A DNA stretch of 64,000 nt, taken from assembly GCA_029259745.1 (NCBI GenBank), contig JAJDEO010000020.1, positions 1 through 64,000 on the forward strand. Direction: 5' to 3'. Shown here piece by piece: positions 25,816-33,966 of the stretch; the first letter of the stretch is position 1, and the number at the start of each line of letters is the position of its first letter. The translations under genes and the position numbers were made by a program. The DNA is from Planctomycetota bacterium. Lineage in GTDB: Bacteria; Planctomycetota; B15-G4. The notes beneath the pieces were generated by a model. That model did not search any database. It was not told the origin of the DNA and worked only from the letters and a program-made list of their open reading frames with translations.

Positions 25816-26424
25816 TCAGCTCACGAAGGAGAGCTCACGCAGACGCGCGAGGATCTTCTCTTCTTCTTCAGCCGAGATGTCGCCACCGGGAGCGGCGGGG
25901 ATGAGCCCGCGCTGCTCGAGGTAACGCATGATCTTGTCGGTGCTCTGCTCGATCGCTTCGGTTTCGGTGTCGACGTAGACCTCGGGATTCTCGGGTGCTT
26001 CATAGGGATCGTCCACACCCGTGAAGCCCTTAATCTCGCCGGCGAGGGCCTTCTTGTAGAGCCCCTTGACGTCGCGCTCGGTGAGCGTTTCGAGCGAGCA
26101 CGCCGTGTAGACCTCGACGAAGTTGTCGTGCAGCCCGCGGATCTCGTCACGAATCTCGCTGTAAGGCGAGATGGCGGCAGCGATCGACACGGCGCCATTG
26201 CGCGCCAGCAGGTTCGCGACGAAGCCGATGCGGCGGACGTTCGTGTCGCGGTCTTCCTTGCTGAAGCCGAGGCCCTTGGAGAGGTTCGTGCGGACGACGT
26301 CACCGTCGAGCAGCTCGACGTTGAGGTCGCGCATGAGCAGCTCGCGCTGGACCTTCTTGGCGAGTGTCGTCTTCCCCGAGCCTGACAGGCCGGTGAACCA
26401 AAGGGTGAATCCGGGCGTTTCCAT
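25816..26424 (-). CDS. cysC: Adenylylsulfate (APS) kinase with extra C-terminal tail
   Basis: CysC phosphorylates APS to PAPS, the universal sulfate donor. The 202-residue protein has the P-loop [27 protein letters not shown] and [21 protein letters not shown] and [16 protein letters not shown], all standard for APS kinases. The family usually stops about 28 residues earlier; here a linker and [17 protein letters not shown] follow, resembling the L-K-x-L-G-Y tails of other proteins encoded in the cluster. A 301-base gap containing a foldback repeat separates it from the sulfatase-like gene upstream. No sulfate-reduction gene is seen nearby. Confidence 0.95.
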   Translation of the reverse strand: METPGFTLWFTGLSGSGKTTLAKKVQRELLMRDLNVELLDGDVVRTNLSKGLGFSKEDRDTNVRRIGFVANLLARNGAVSIAAAISPYSEIRDEIRGLHDNFVEVYTACSLETLTERDVKGLYKKALAGEIKGFTGVDDPYEAPENPEVYVDTETEAIEQSTDKIMRYLEQRGLIPAAPGGDISAEEEEKILARLRELSFVS

Positions 26425-26570
26425 CTTGGATTGGAGTTTCCGAGGGGTGCTGAGGTTTCCGCCTCATCGCGAGAAGCGAAGCTGCCTTACGGCAAGCAAA
26501 GCGGACGTGTGGGTTTGAGTTGTCAGATGTTCCGGACTGCGCTGCGACGGATGTCTCAACTCAGCCCTGA

Positions 26571-26730
26571 GCTGGCCGGAGCGAAGGTGCTTTCGTTCGT
26601 GGTGGTGTCCGACGAGTCGAGATCAAGGCGCCGAACCGGAGGCGAATCAAGGATTCGTTGAGGATTCGGCAACGCAGAGCTCGGCCCGTCGGGCGCCGCC
26701 CCGCGCGGAATGACCTTCGCTTTGGCTAGC
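26571..26730 (-). repeat. Foldback repeat family A, copy 1 (after a sulfatase-like stop codon)
   Basis: Outer arms GCTGGCCGGAGCGAAGGT (26571-26588) and ACCTTCGCTTTGGCTAGC (26713-26730) pair almost perfectly. Inside, GCGCGGAATGACC (26703-26715) and CGAGTCGAGATCAAG (26613-26627) are exact reverse complements of blocks in the copy at 60160-60307. The TAG of the gene ending at 26726 lies within the right arm. Read on the minus strand, the element begins right at the stop codon and could fold as one long hairpin. Confidence 0.8.
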
Positions 26731-27673
26731 GGATTTTTCCTTCCATGAAGGGCACTTCCATGACCTTGTCGTGCAGGATCGGGCCGTGGCCGAAGTAGCC
26801 CGACTCACCGAAGAGCTCGCCGTGGTCGGCGGTCACGGTGATCCAGGTGTTCTTCGGGACCATGTCGTAGAGGGCCGGGAAGACCTCCTGGTCGAGGTAG
26901 CGGACCGTGTTGATCTGCATCTCGCGCAGCTCGTCCAGCTTGCTCTGGTCGAAGAACTTCGGTGCGTTCTCGTCCGTGATCAACTTGCCGTCCTTGACGT
27001 GCTTGTCGAGGTGCTTGAACACCCCGTGCACGCCACTGATGCGCGGCCAGTCGCTCGGGTCTTGATCCGGCGTGACGAACGGGTAGTGCGTCTCGCCGAC
27101 GTTGAGCATGTAGAAGGCCGGACGATCGTCGCTGAACTCCATCGTCTTCAGCATCGCCTTCATGTCGTTGTGGCTGTCCATGAGCTTGAACGAGTCAAAG
27201 CCCCGGTTGACACCCGTGGTGCTGTTGAGCACCGGCAGCGACACGCGTGCGTGCGTCGTGTACCCGAGTTCGTTCTGCAGGTACGTCGGCATCCACATCG
27301 TCGGCACGAGCTTGCCGAAGTCCATCCCCTCAGTGCCGAAGCGCTGGTTGTAGTTGAGGAAGTCTTCCTTGTAGTACTCAGACGCGAAGACGTTCTGAGG
27401 ACTCTCGTGCGGAAGCAAGCCGCTGAGCAGGTTGTAATGGCTCGGTGCCGTCCACGTGGCGTAGCTGTAACGCTTCTGAACCTTCCCGCCCATGATGCGC
27501 GGGATGTTCTTCGGCTCGGCGGCCATGAACGAGTCGTAGCGGCACGAGTCGAGCGTGATGACGATGTAGTTGTTCTTCGCCTTCGGGTCCGGGCGCTGCG
27601 GACCGGCCGACACCCGCACGGGGGCCTGGACGTTACGCGGCGGCGGCTTGAAGAGCTTGTCGAAGATGCCCAT
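26726..27673 (-). CDS. Cytoplasmic sulfatase-like protein with Thr-type active site
   Basis: The 315-residue protein lacks a signal peptide (MGIFDKLFKPPPRN...). It has the sulfatase-fold elements NNYIVITLDSCRYDSF, TWTAPSHYNLLSG, MLNVGETHYPF and ITVTADHGELFGESGYFGHG. The nucleophile position is Thr (WTAPS), so formylglycine cannot form. It is short compared with secreted sulfatases (450-550 residues) and ends directly after the last core strands. It sits between ATP sulfurylase and APS kinase, which suggests a role with sulfate activation or with a sulfated or phosphorylated product inside the cell. Confidence 0.8.
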   Translation of the reverse strand: MGIFDKLFKPPPRNVQAPVRVSAGPQRPDPKAKNNYIVITLDSCRYDSFMAAEPKNIPRIMGGKVQKRYSYATWTAPSHYNLLSGLLPHESPQNVFASEYYKEDFLNYNQRFGTEGMDFGKLVPTMWMPTYLQNELGYTTHARVSLPVLNSTTGVNRGFDSFKLMDSHNDMKAMLKTMEFSDDRPAFYMLNVGETHYPFVTPDQDPSDWPRISGVHGVFKHLDKHVKDGKLITDENAPKFFDQSKLDELREMQINTVRYLDQEVFPALYDMVPKNTWITVTADHGELFGESGYFGHGPILHDKVMEVPFMEGKIR

Positions 27674-27721
27674 GGGTTCTTCTCGACGAGAGGGGAGAAG
27701 CTGCGGAGACGGAAGCGGCGG

Positions 27722-28879
27722 TCAGACGGACGCTTTGCTCGCCATCGAATCGATGAGGATGTCGGCGACCTCGGGACGCGTGAACTCGATCGGCGGGCGT
27801 TCACCCTTGACGAGCATCTCGCGGACCTTGGTGCCCGACAGGAAGACCTTGTCGGACGGGTCGGTGGCAGCGGCCGTCTTGTTCGACGCCATGGCACCAG
27901 CGATCTTGTCCCAGAACGCGTGCTCGAAGTTGAGCGTCTTGATCGCGATTTCGTCGGGACCGAACGTGTCGAAGATCGCCTGCGCGTCGTAGGTGCCGTA
28001 GTAGTCACCCACACCGGCGTGGTCGCGACCGACGATGAAGTGCGTGCAGCCGTAGTTCTGGCGCAGGATGGCGTGGAAGACAGCTTCGCGCGGGCCGGCG
28101 TAGCGCATGGCCTGCGGGTAGACGGCGAGCACGACGCGATCGTCGGGGTAGTACTTGTCGAGCAGCGTTTCGTAGCACTTCATGCGCACTTCGGCGGAGA
28201 TGTCGTCGCTCTTCGTCTCACCCACGAGCGGGTGGATCATGAGGCCGTCGACGATCTCGAGCGCACACTTCGTGAGGTATTCGTGGGCGCGGTGGATCGG
28301 GTTGCGCGTCTGGAAGGCGACGATCGTGTCCCAGCCCTTGGCCTTGAAGAGCACGCGCGTCTCGCGCGGCGTCAGGCGGTAGTTCGTGGCGAGGGTGTGC
28401 TTGGGCATGTTCAGCACCCACGTCGTACCGGCGAGGTATTCGTCGCCGATCGACTTCAGGTACTTCACGCCGGGGTGGGCGTCGTCGTCGGTGCCGAGGC
28501 AGCCGCGGGCTTCTTCGCTCTTGTCGAACGAGTAGCGCTCGGAGAGCTCGAGCAGGCCGAGCAGCTCGTCGTTCTCGTCGACGAGCGCGATGTCTTCGCC
28601 GATCTTCGCGTCGACACCCTTGTTGGAGAGCGTCACGGCCATCGGCCAGACGGTTCCGTTGGCGAGGCGGCAGTTGTTGACCACGCTGCCGAGGTCGTAG
28701 CTGCCCATGAAGCCTTCGAGCGGGCTCATGGCGCCAATGCCGATCATCTCCAGGTCAGAGACCTCGCGGGCGTTGAGCGTCAGGCGCGGGGCCTTCTTCG
28801 CGCGTGCGAGCAAGTCGTCGCGCAGAGCGCCTTCGGCAATGCGGTTCACCAGGCGTCCACCGTGGGCGGCAATCATCAT
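27722..28879 (-). CDS. sat: Sulfate adenylyltransferase (ATP sulfurylase), monofunctional Sat type
   Basis: Sat makes APS from ATP and sulfate. GGAG lies five bases before the ATG at 28879. The 385-residue protein has the PUA-like N-terminus (SDLEMIGIGAMSPLEGFMG), the catalytic QTRNPIHRAHEY loop and HFIVGRDHAGVGDYYG, ending in TKVREML. The C-terminal kinase domain found in fused forms is absent, consistent with a separate cysC in the operon. The heterodimeric CysDN system is not seen. Together with cysC it should yield PAPS. It is second in the cluster, 54 bases after the RHH gene. Confidence 0.96.
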   Translation of the reverse strand: MMIAAHGGRLVNRIAEGALRDDLLARAKKAPRLTLNAREVSDLEMIGIGAMSPLEGFMGSYDLGSVVNNCRLANGTVWPMAVTLSNKGVDAKIGEDIALVDENDELLGLLELSERYSFDKSEEARGCLGTDDDAHPGVKYLKSIGDEYLAGTTWVLNMPKHTLATNYRLTPRETRVLFKAKGWDTIVAFQTRNPIHRAHEYLTKCALEIVDGLMIHPLVGETKSDDISAEVRMKCYETLLDKYYPDDRVVLAVYPQAMRYAGPREAVFHAILRQNYGCTHFIVGRDHAGVGDYYGTYDAQAIFDTFGPDEIAIKTLNFEHAFWDKIAGAMASNKTAAATDPSDKVFLSGTKVREMLVKGERPPIEFTRPEVADILIDSMASKASV

Positions 28880-28933
28880 GTTCTCCAGGTTTGCTACGTG
28901 CGGGAATGGATTGGGGGGAGTCGGCGGACGGAC

Positions 28934-29164
28934 TTACAGGTACCCGAGGTTCTCGAGCTTGCGCCGGATGTCGTCGATCTCGTCGTTCGTCGCGGCGCGT
29001 GCGCCTTTCTCCGGCTCGGTCTTCTCCAGCGCCCTGTCACCCACGAGATCGCGGAGGACGAAGACGACGAAGTCGGTCGGCGAGCTGAAACCAGAGTCCT
29101 CGATCACCTGCTGGATCCGCTCGTAGAGGGGGCGAGGGATCTTGACGGTCACCTTGGGGTTCAT
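28934..29164 (-). CDS. Ribbon-helix-helix type small protein with LGY tail, first gene of the cluster
   Basis: ATG 29164 (MNPKVTVKIPRPLYERIQQV) is preferred over the longer frame because the RHH strand then lies at the very N-terminus, as usual, and GAGG lies upstream. The 76-residue product continues SGFSSPTDFVVFVLRDLV (the two helices), then a charged linker and DEIDDIRRKLENLGYL at the C-terminus. It is the first gene of the minus-strand cluster and faces a region full of inverted repeats, so autoregulation is a reasonable guess. Confidence 0.8.
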   Translation of the reverse strand: MNPKVTVKIPRPLYERIQQVIEDSGFSSPTDFVVFVLRDLVGDRALEKTEPEKGARAATNDEIDDIRRKLENLGYL

Positions 29165-29248
29165 CCTGGCCTCGGGTCCGGAGTAAGACGGACTTGCCTG
29201 CATCGGCAGTGTGGGGTGCTCGACTGGAGGCCTTGTCGGGCTCCGGTT

Positions 29249-29303
29249 GCACTCCAATGACACTCCGATTGGAGTGCGGAGGGTACACGCTCCGGAGTGT
29301 CAT
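29249..29303. promoter_or_regulatory. Nested inverted repeats in the divergent promoter region of the cluster
   Basis: GCACTCCAAT (29249-29258) and ATTGGAGTGC (29268-29277) form a perfect 10-bp inverted repeat with a 9-base spacer. That spacer region starts a second, overlapping inverted repeat: ATGACACTCCG (29257-29267) with CGGAGTGTCAT (29293-29303). The core GGAGT/ACTCC recurs at least four times. The sites lie 85 bases upstream of the RHH gene and about 205 upstream of the lipoprotein gene, as expected for operators controlling both directions. Confidence 0.65.
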
Positions 29304-29507
29304 GCAAGGGATCGGTCGAGAAATGCCGATTGGAGGGCTTCCCAGTGACTCGAAACGGTGCACCGAACGGAGCCTCACGAGCCGATCGTATCGATTCGCG
29401 GGAATATCCTCACGATGTCGTGGCCAACGCCTGCCGGTCGAGAACGGTATGCTTCCTGCCCTTCACGGTTGTCCGCCGAACGGATGACCCTTCCTTGGAG
29501 TCTTCCG

Positions 29508-30017
29508 ATGCGCTTTACCGCCCTTGCCGCCCTGATCCTCACGCTTCTCACCGTCGGCTGCGGCTCGGCGTCCATGGAAGACCTGAAGGCCGATGCCACC
29601 GCCGCGATCCAATCCGGCGACTACCAGGCCGCTCTCGATGCCGCGGTGAAGGGTCTCGAGGCCGCCAAGGCCGCTGGCGCCGACAAGGTCGCCACCTGGA
29701 ATCTCGAAGACCTGCGCCTCAAGGCTCTCGCCGGTCTCGGTGATGCCGAAGAGGCGCTCTACCAGCTCGAGCGCCTCGCCAAGGATTTTCCGGCCCAGAT
29801 CGATTGCGACCGATACATCCAGGTCGCTCACTCGATCAAGGAGTCGGATGCGCCGGAGAAGTGGGATGCGGCGATCGACGTCGCCGAGCGGGCCAAGGAG
29901 CTCTTCGTTGCCAACACCGACAAGCTCGACGCGATGATGAAGGAGCTCTCTGCTGAGGCGCTCGCCAACGCGAGCCCCGACGTCATCGCCCGTCTCAAGA
30001 GCCTCGGCTACCTGTAA
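29508..30017 (+). CDS. Lipoprotein with TPR-like helices and LGY tail
   Basis: GGAG precedes ATG 29508. The 169-residue product has a lipoprotein signal with lipobox LTVGC, then helical TPR-like repeats (AAIQSGDYQAALDAAVKGLE; LRLKALAGLGDAEEALYQLE). It ends ASPDVIARLKSLGYL, the tail shared with the RHH proteins and APS kinase of the divergent cluster. It shares the promoter region with that cluster and is followed after eight bases by a paralogue. A scaffold or docking role is inferred only from the helices and tail. Confidence 0.75.
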   Translation: MRFTALAALILTLLTVGCGSASMEDLKADATAAIQSGDYQAALDAAVKGLEAAKAAGADKVATWNLEDLRLKALAGLGDAEEALYQLERLAKDFPAQIDCDRYIQVAHSIKESDAPEKWDAAIDVAERAKELFVANTDKLDAMMKELSAEALANASPDVIARLKSLGYL

Positions 30018-30025
30018 GCGCTGTT

Positions 30026-30565
30026 GTGACGCGCTCGGCGCTCGGCTTCGTGGCAACCCTCGTGGGCTTCGCGCTCCTGACGGGTTGTCACGGCGCCGGA
30101 GATCCGCCGACGCGGATGTCCTACGCGTCCGCGTGGGACGCCGCGACCGCTGCCCATGAGCGCGGCGAGCTGTCGGCGGCGTTCGAAATCTGCGACGTAC
30201 ACCTCACGGGGGATATCAACGATCCCGCGGCGCAGCGTCTCGAAGAGCTGCGGCTGAGCCTTGCGGCGGAGCTATGCGACGCCGAAGAGTGTCTCGTCAG
30301 CCTCGAACGGCTTTCCGGCATGGATCGCGCCCAGGACGCCGCCCGCTTTGTCGAGATGGCTCTCGTTATCTCTGAGAGTGGCGATTGGCGTGGCGCTGTT
30401 GATGTCCTCGACTGGGCGGCGCATGCCTACCCGGAGCGGGCTCGGGCCATCGAAGAAGGGCGGACTGCGCTCAAGCCATTCATCGAGAAGGCGCTGAGTG
30501 AAAGAGTGAATACCTGGGCTCGGATCACGACTCTCGACGACCTCAGACGTGTAAGCGACGGCTGA
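30026..30565 (+). CDS. Lipoprotein paralogue of the TPR-like protein upstream
   Basis: GTG 30026 gives 179 residues with a signal ([14 protein letters not shown]) ending in a lipobox. The mature part repeats the neighbour's pattern: [19 protein letters not shown], then [26 protein letters not shown], very like that protein's LEDLRLKALAGLGDAEEAL. The C-terminus ([13 protein letters not shown]) lacks the LGY tail. It is probably co-transcribed with the gene ending eight bases earlier. Function unknown. Confidence 0.7.
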   Translation: MTRSALGFVATLVGFALLTGCHGAGDPPTRMSYASAWDAATAAHERGELSAAFEICDVHLTGDINDPAAQRLEELRLSLAAELCDAEECLVSLERLSGMDRAQDAARFVEMALVISESGDWRGAVDVLDWAAHAYPERARAIEEGRTALKPFIEKALSERVNTWARITTLDDLRRVSDG

Positions 30566-30684
30566 GTCGGTGCCCCCTTGCACGCAGCGACCGTCCCGAC
30601 GACCCTCTCTGTCTTCGCGCAGAACGACCTCGAGGCTCTCTCGACGGCTCGTCCTTTCGCCGAGACCCAGGAATCCCCGATCCC

Positions 30685-31062
30685 TTGTCCACCAACCCCA
30701 GCAAGACCCTCGAGACGTTCCCGAACCCGAAGCCCGAGCGTGACTACTCGATCGAGTTCGAATGCCCCGAGTTTACCTGCGTCTGCCCGAAGACGGGCCA
30801 GCCCGACTTCGCGACGATCAAGATCCGCTACGTGCCCGACGAACTCTGCGTCGAGCTGAAGTCGCTCAAGCTCTACCTCTGGTCGTTCCGCGACGAGGGG
30901 CACTACCATGAGAAGGTCACGAACATGTTGCTCGACGATCTCGTCGCGGCGATCGACCCGCGCTACATGGAGATCGAGGCCGACTTCTTCGTGCGCGGTG
31001 GCAGCCACACCGTCGTCAACGTGGATCACCTGAAGGACGGGTTCGAGGTCGACGACGACTGA
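30685..31062 (+). CDS. queF: NADPH-dependent 7-cyano-7-deazaguanine reductase (QueF, short type)
   Basis: QueF reduces preQ0 to preQ1 in queuosine biosynthesis. The 125-residue protein has [16 protein letters not shown] with the catalytic Cys, the substrate Glu/His region [20 protein letters not shown] and a C-terminal strand FFVRGGSHT, matching the single-domain YkvM type. No ATG is available; TTG 30685 is the best start. No preQ1 riboswitch was recognised upstream. The other queuosine genes are not in the window. Confidence 0.95.
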   Translation: MSTNPSKTLETFPNPKPERDYSIEFECPEFTCVCPKTGQPDFATIKIRYVPDELCVELKSLKLYLWSFRDEGHYHEKVTNMLLDDLVAAIDPRYMEIEADFFVRGGSHTVVNVDHLKDGFEVDDD

Positions 31063-31089
31063 GCTCGTCGCCGGCAGGAGGTGCGCGGG

Positions 31090-31338
31090 ATGAGCTTGGA
31101 ACTCTGGACGACCATCTTCGGATGGATGGCGCTGATCAACGGCGTGCTGCTCGTTGTCTCTTCGCTCGCGATCGTGACGATGCGCGGCTCCATCGTGGGT
31201 ATCCATCGCAAGATGTTCGGCGCGCTGAGCGACGCAGACCTCGAGCGCGCGTACTTCCGCTATCTCGCGACGTTCAAGATCGCCTACATCGTCTTCAACC
31301 TCACGCCGTACATCGCACTGTGCATGGTGGACGCGTGA
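31090..31338 (+). CDS. DUF6868-like small membrane protein
   Basis: A perfect AGGAGG at 31076-31081 lies eight bases before ATG 31090. The 82-residue product starts MSLELWTTIFGWMALINGVLL, has HRKMFGALSDADLERAYFRYLATFKIAYI and ends FNLTPYIALCMVDA. The arrangement (helix, 'H-k-F-l', Y-x-x-K, FNLxPYiAL) matches DUF6868 proteins. Two membrane helices are predicted by eye. It is read one base before the oxidase gene. Function unknown. Confidence 0.75.
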   Translation: MSLELWTTIFGWMALINGVLLVVSSLAIVTMRGSIVGIHRKMFGALSDADLERAYFRYLATFKIAYIVFNLTPYIALCMVDA

Positions 31339-31339
31339 C

Positions 31340-32461
31340 ATGGACGTCGTCGTTGTCGGTGGGGGCATCGTCGGTTGGTCCTCGGCGGCGGAGCTGGCGC
31401 GCGACGGTCACGACGTCCTCGTCGTGCAGCGCGATGATGCACTCGACGCGACATCGAGCTGGGTGGCCGGCGGGCTGCTCACGCCGTCGACGCCGTGGCG
31501 CTACCCCGCGCCGCTGATCGAGTTGTGCCAGGCGTCCGAGGCGCTCTACCCGGCGTTCGTCGACGCGCTTGCCGAGCACGGTGACGCGGAGCTCGAGGTC
31601 GCCGGTGTGCTCTATCCGGCCGGGCTGGCCGTGAGCGACGACGAGATCGCCGAGGCCGGGCGTCGCCGGCGGGCGCTGGGCTTCGATGTCGAGGAACTCG
31701 ACCGCGCCGGGCTCGATGCGCTCCAGCCGGGCCTGAGTGCCGACATCACGACGGCGGGCTGGCAGCCGGACGCTGCGCGCGTGCGTCCGCCACGCCTGCT
31801 CGCTGGGCTGAAGCGTCAGGCTGCGACGCTCGGAGTGACGGGTCGGATCGCCGAGGTCGACGCGCTCGACGTCGGCGCTGGCGCGCGCATCGCCGGCGTG
31901 ACGTTGCGCGGTGGCGAGCGCCTCGCGGCCGACGTCATCGTGCTCGCTGCGGGCGCGTGGTCGGCGCAGCTCGCGCGCGCGATCGACGTTCCGCTCGCGG
32001 TCGGGCCCGTGCGCGGTCAGATGCTCCTGCTGCGCGGCGCGCCGGGTCTGCTCGGACCGACGGTCATCGACGGCGACAGCTACCTCATCCCGCGTCGCGA
32101 CGGTCGCGTGCTCGTCGGCTCGACGATGGAGCACGTCGGCTTCGACGCCGTTACAACGGCCGAGGCCCTCGACGAGCTGCGCGTCTTCGCACGGCGGCTC
32201 TTCCCGGCCGTCGACACGATGGCGGAGGAACGCGCCTGGGCCGGCCTGCGCCCCGGCACGCCCGACCGACTCCCGTACCTCGGCGCCGTCGAAGATCTCG
32301 ACGGCCTCGTCGTCGCCACGGGCCATTACCGCAACGGCATCCTGCTCGCGCCCGTCACCGCGCGCATCGTCGCCGACATCGTTGCAGGCCGCACGCCGCC
32401 CTTCGACCTCACGCCCTTCACGGCGCGGCGTCCCGTCGACTCGGCCTGGCAGGCGTCATGA
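31340..32461 (+). CDS. FAD-dependent glycine oxidase/ThiO-like oxidoreductase
   Basis: The 373-residue enzyme has an N-terminal dinucleotide-binding motif (VVVVGGGIVGWSSAAELARDGHDVLVVQ), the SSWVAGGLLTP loop, VLAAGAWSAQLA and C-terminal GLRPGTPDRLPYLG with HYRNGILLAP, the layout of the D-amino-acid oxidase/ThiO family. ThiO oxidises glycine to the imine for thiazole synthesis in thiamine biosynthesis. No other thiamine gene is adjacent, so a different amine substrate is possible. The stop overlaps the next start as ATGA. Confidence 0.85.
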   Translation: MDVVVVGGGIVGWSSAAELARDGHDVLVVQRDDALDATSSWVAGGLLTPSTPWRYPAPLIELCQASEALYPAFVDALAEHGDAELEVAGVLYPAGLAVSDDEIAEAGRRRRALGFDVEELDRAGLDALQPGLSADITTAGWQPDAARVRPPRLLAGLKRQAATLGVTGRIAEVDALDVGAGARIAGVTLRGGERLAADVIVLAAGAWSAQLARAIDVPLAVGPVRGQMLLLRGAPGLLGPTVIDGDSYLIPRRDGRVLVGSTMEHVGFDAVTTAEALDELRVFARRLFPAVDTMAEERAWAGLRPGTPDRLPYLGAVEDLDGLVVATGHYRNGILLAPVTARIVADIVAGRTPPFDLTPFTARRPVDSAWQAS

Positions 32462-33114
32462 AGCGCATCGCGGCCGCACTCGCTGTCGTCGTCGCGGCCT
32501 GCTCGCCGCTCGGCATCTCCACCGAGGATCGTCGGACGCGCCTCGACGCCGCCGACCGTGCGCTCGCCGACGAGATCCTCGCCAAGCCGCTCGACATCCA
32601 GCTCGACATCGCGCCGGCGGAGCTGGTCTTCGACGCCGAGGGTCGGGCCGTTCTCGACGCGCGTGAACTCGAGTGGGCGTTCCAGGGTGAGGCCAAGGAT
32701 CCGGCCGAGGAAGCGCCGATGACGCGCTTGATGGGCATCGACTTCGATGCGCTCGCCGAGGACGCGGCCTTGGTTGCCGCCGGCGATGTCATGATGTTCG
32801 AGACCGACCTCACGCCGCTCTACTCGCTCTCGGTGGGTGGGCGCTGGACAACCACATTCGACGTGACCAAACCCGTCACGGCGGCATTGCTGCTCGAGAC
32901 GGTTGTCGACGACAGCCCGGTCGTGGAGTTCCTGCTCGACGGCGAGCGCGTCGGGCCGATGCGTGACATGTGGCGACCTTCGGAGCGTGCGCTGAAGATC
33001 GAGCTCGGCGTGCACTTTCTTGCGCCCGGTCTGCACGTGTTCGACGTCGTGTTCCTCGAAGACGTGGCTGCCGGCTTCGACCTCGACACGATCACCTTCG
33101 AGCGTCGACCGTGA
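32458..33114 (+). CDS. Lipoprotein of unknown function
   Basis: ATG 32458 overlaps the oxidase stop. The 218-residue product begins with a lipoprotein signal (RIAAALAVVVAAC) and continues with a beta-rich domain (WTTTFDVTKPVTAALLLETVV; FLAPGLHVFDVVFLEDV) suggesting a jelly-roll or carbohydrate-binding-like fold. No catalytic motif was seen. It is coupled by GTGA to the GNAT gene downstream. Confidence 0.7.
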   Translation: MKRIAAALAVVVAACSPLGISTEDRRTRLDAADRALADEILAKPLDIQLDIAPAELVFDAEGRAVLDARELEWAFQGEAKDPAEEAPMTRLMGIDFDALAEDAALVAAGDVMMFETDLTPLYSLSVGGRWTTTFDVTKPVTAALLLETVVDDSPVVEFLLDGERVGPMRDMWRPSERALKIELGVHFLAPGLHVFDVVFLEDVAAGFDLDTITFERRP

Positions 33115-33959
33115 CGCTCGCCATCCCGCGCGGCGGCCAGCCCTTCGACTCGCGTGAGCCAAACCCACCGCGAGCCACGCAGGAGCGCCGGGTCGAGGTG
33201 CTCGACGTCTTGCCCGACTCGCCGGAGTTCGTCGAGTGCGTGGGCATGCTGCGCAGCGGTCGCTGCGATGTCGTCGAGGCCGAGGCCCACGGCGACGGCG
33301 TCTGCATCGTGCACGACGACCAGCCGCTCGTCGCCGTGCTCGGTGAGCCGGGCGCGCGCGCGATTCGCTACGCACTCGCTTCGCTCGGCGACGACGCCGA
33401 ACTCATCGCGCTGAACGACAATGTCGAGCATGTGCAGGAGGCCTTGCCGACGTGGGTGCCCGAAGCCGCCGTCATCCACGCGCTGCCGGACGCGAAGTAC
33501 GACGCGCTGCGCTGGAGAGCTGACGAGCTGTTCGACGGGCGACGGCCCGCACACGCCGAACCGCGCGCCGGCGTCCTCTGCCGCGACGATTTGCCGAGCC
33601 TCCGCGCCTTGCCCTTCAGTCTCGGTGACGAGCTACGTGAGGCGATCAAACATCACGCGGTCAGCGCCGTCTGGCCGACTTCGGATGTCTCACCTGGCGC
33701 GCCCGGGCCGGTCGCTTTCTGCTATGCGCACCACGCGACGCCCACCTTGTGGGACGTCTCCGTCGACTGCCACGTCCCGTTCCGGCGCAAGGGCTTCGCG
33801 ACGGCGGCGTTCCTGCATCAGCTCAAGCGCCTTCATCCGCACGGACTCCGGCCCGTGTGGGGAGCGCTGCTCAGCAACCGGGCGTCACTGACGTTCGCCG
33901 ACCGCCTCGGCTTCGAGCCTGTCGGACGCCTGTACGTGTTCACGCGCGCAGAAGACTGA
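33111..33959 (+). CDS. GNAT-family N-acetyltransferase
   Basis: GTG 33111 overlaps the preceding TGA. In the 282-residue product the C-terminal half has the GNAT core: VAFCYAHHATPTLWDVSVDC (the beta4 strand), VPFRRKGFATAAFLHQLK (acetyl-CoA loop R-x-x-G-x-A) and LLSNRASLTFADRLGFEPVG. The N-terminal half is a degenerate domain of the same size, as in two-domain GNAT proteins. The substrate is unknown. It ends the operon begun at queF or DUF6868 and converges with a minus-strand lipoprotein gene. Confidence 0.85.
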   Translation: MTLAIPRGGQPFDSREPNPPRATQERRVEVLDVLPDSPEFVECVGMLRSGRCDVVEAEAHGDGVCIVHDDQPLVAVLGEPGARAIRYALASLGDDAELIALNDNVEHVQEALPTWVPEAAVIHALPDAKYDALRWRADELFDGRRPAHAEPRAGVLCRDDLPSLRALPFSLGDELREAIKHHAVSAVWPTSDVSPGAPGPVAFCYAHHATPTLWDVSVDCHVPFRRKGFATAAFLHQLKRLHPHGLRPVWGALLSNRASLTFADRLGFEPVGRLYVFTRAED

Positions 33960-33966
33960 GCGGGCT

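Noticed and set aside
20909..26385. Long plus-strand frames of 928 and 943 codons opposite the phosphatase-like and cysC genes
   Set aside because: They are antisense to well-recognised genes, and the translations are the low-information His/Arg/Val-rich type.
26771..29260. 829-codon plus-strand frame opposite sat and the sulfatase-like gene
   Set aside because: It is a shadow of sat, whose catalytic motifs are unmistakable on the minus strand.
30566..30684. preQ1 riboswitch upstream of queF
   Set aside because: The short H-type pseudoknot pattern with its A-rich tail is not present.
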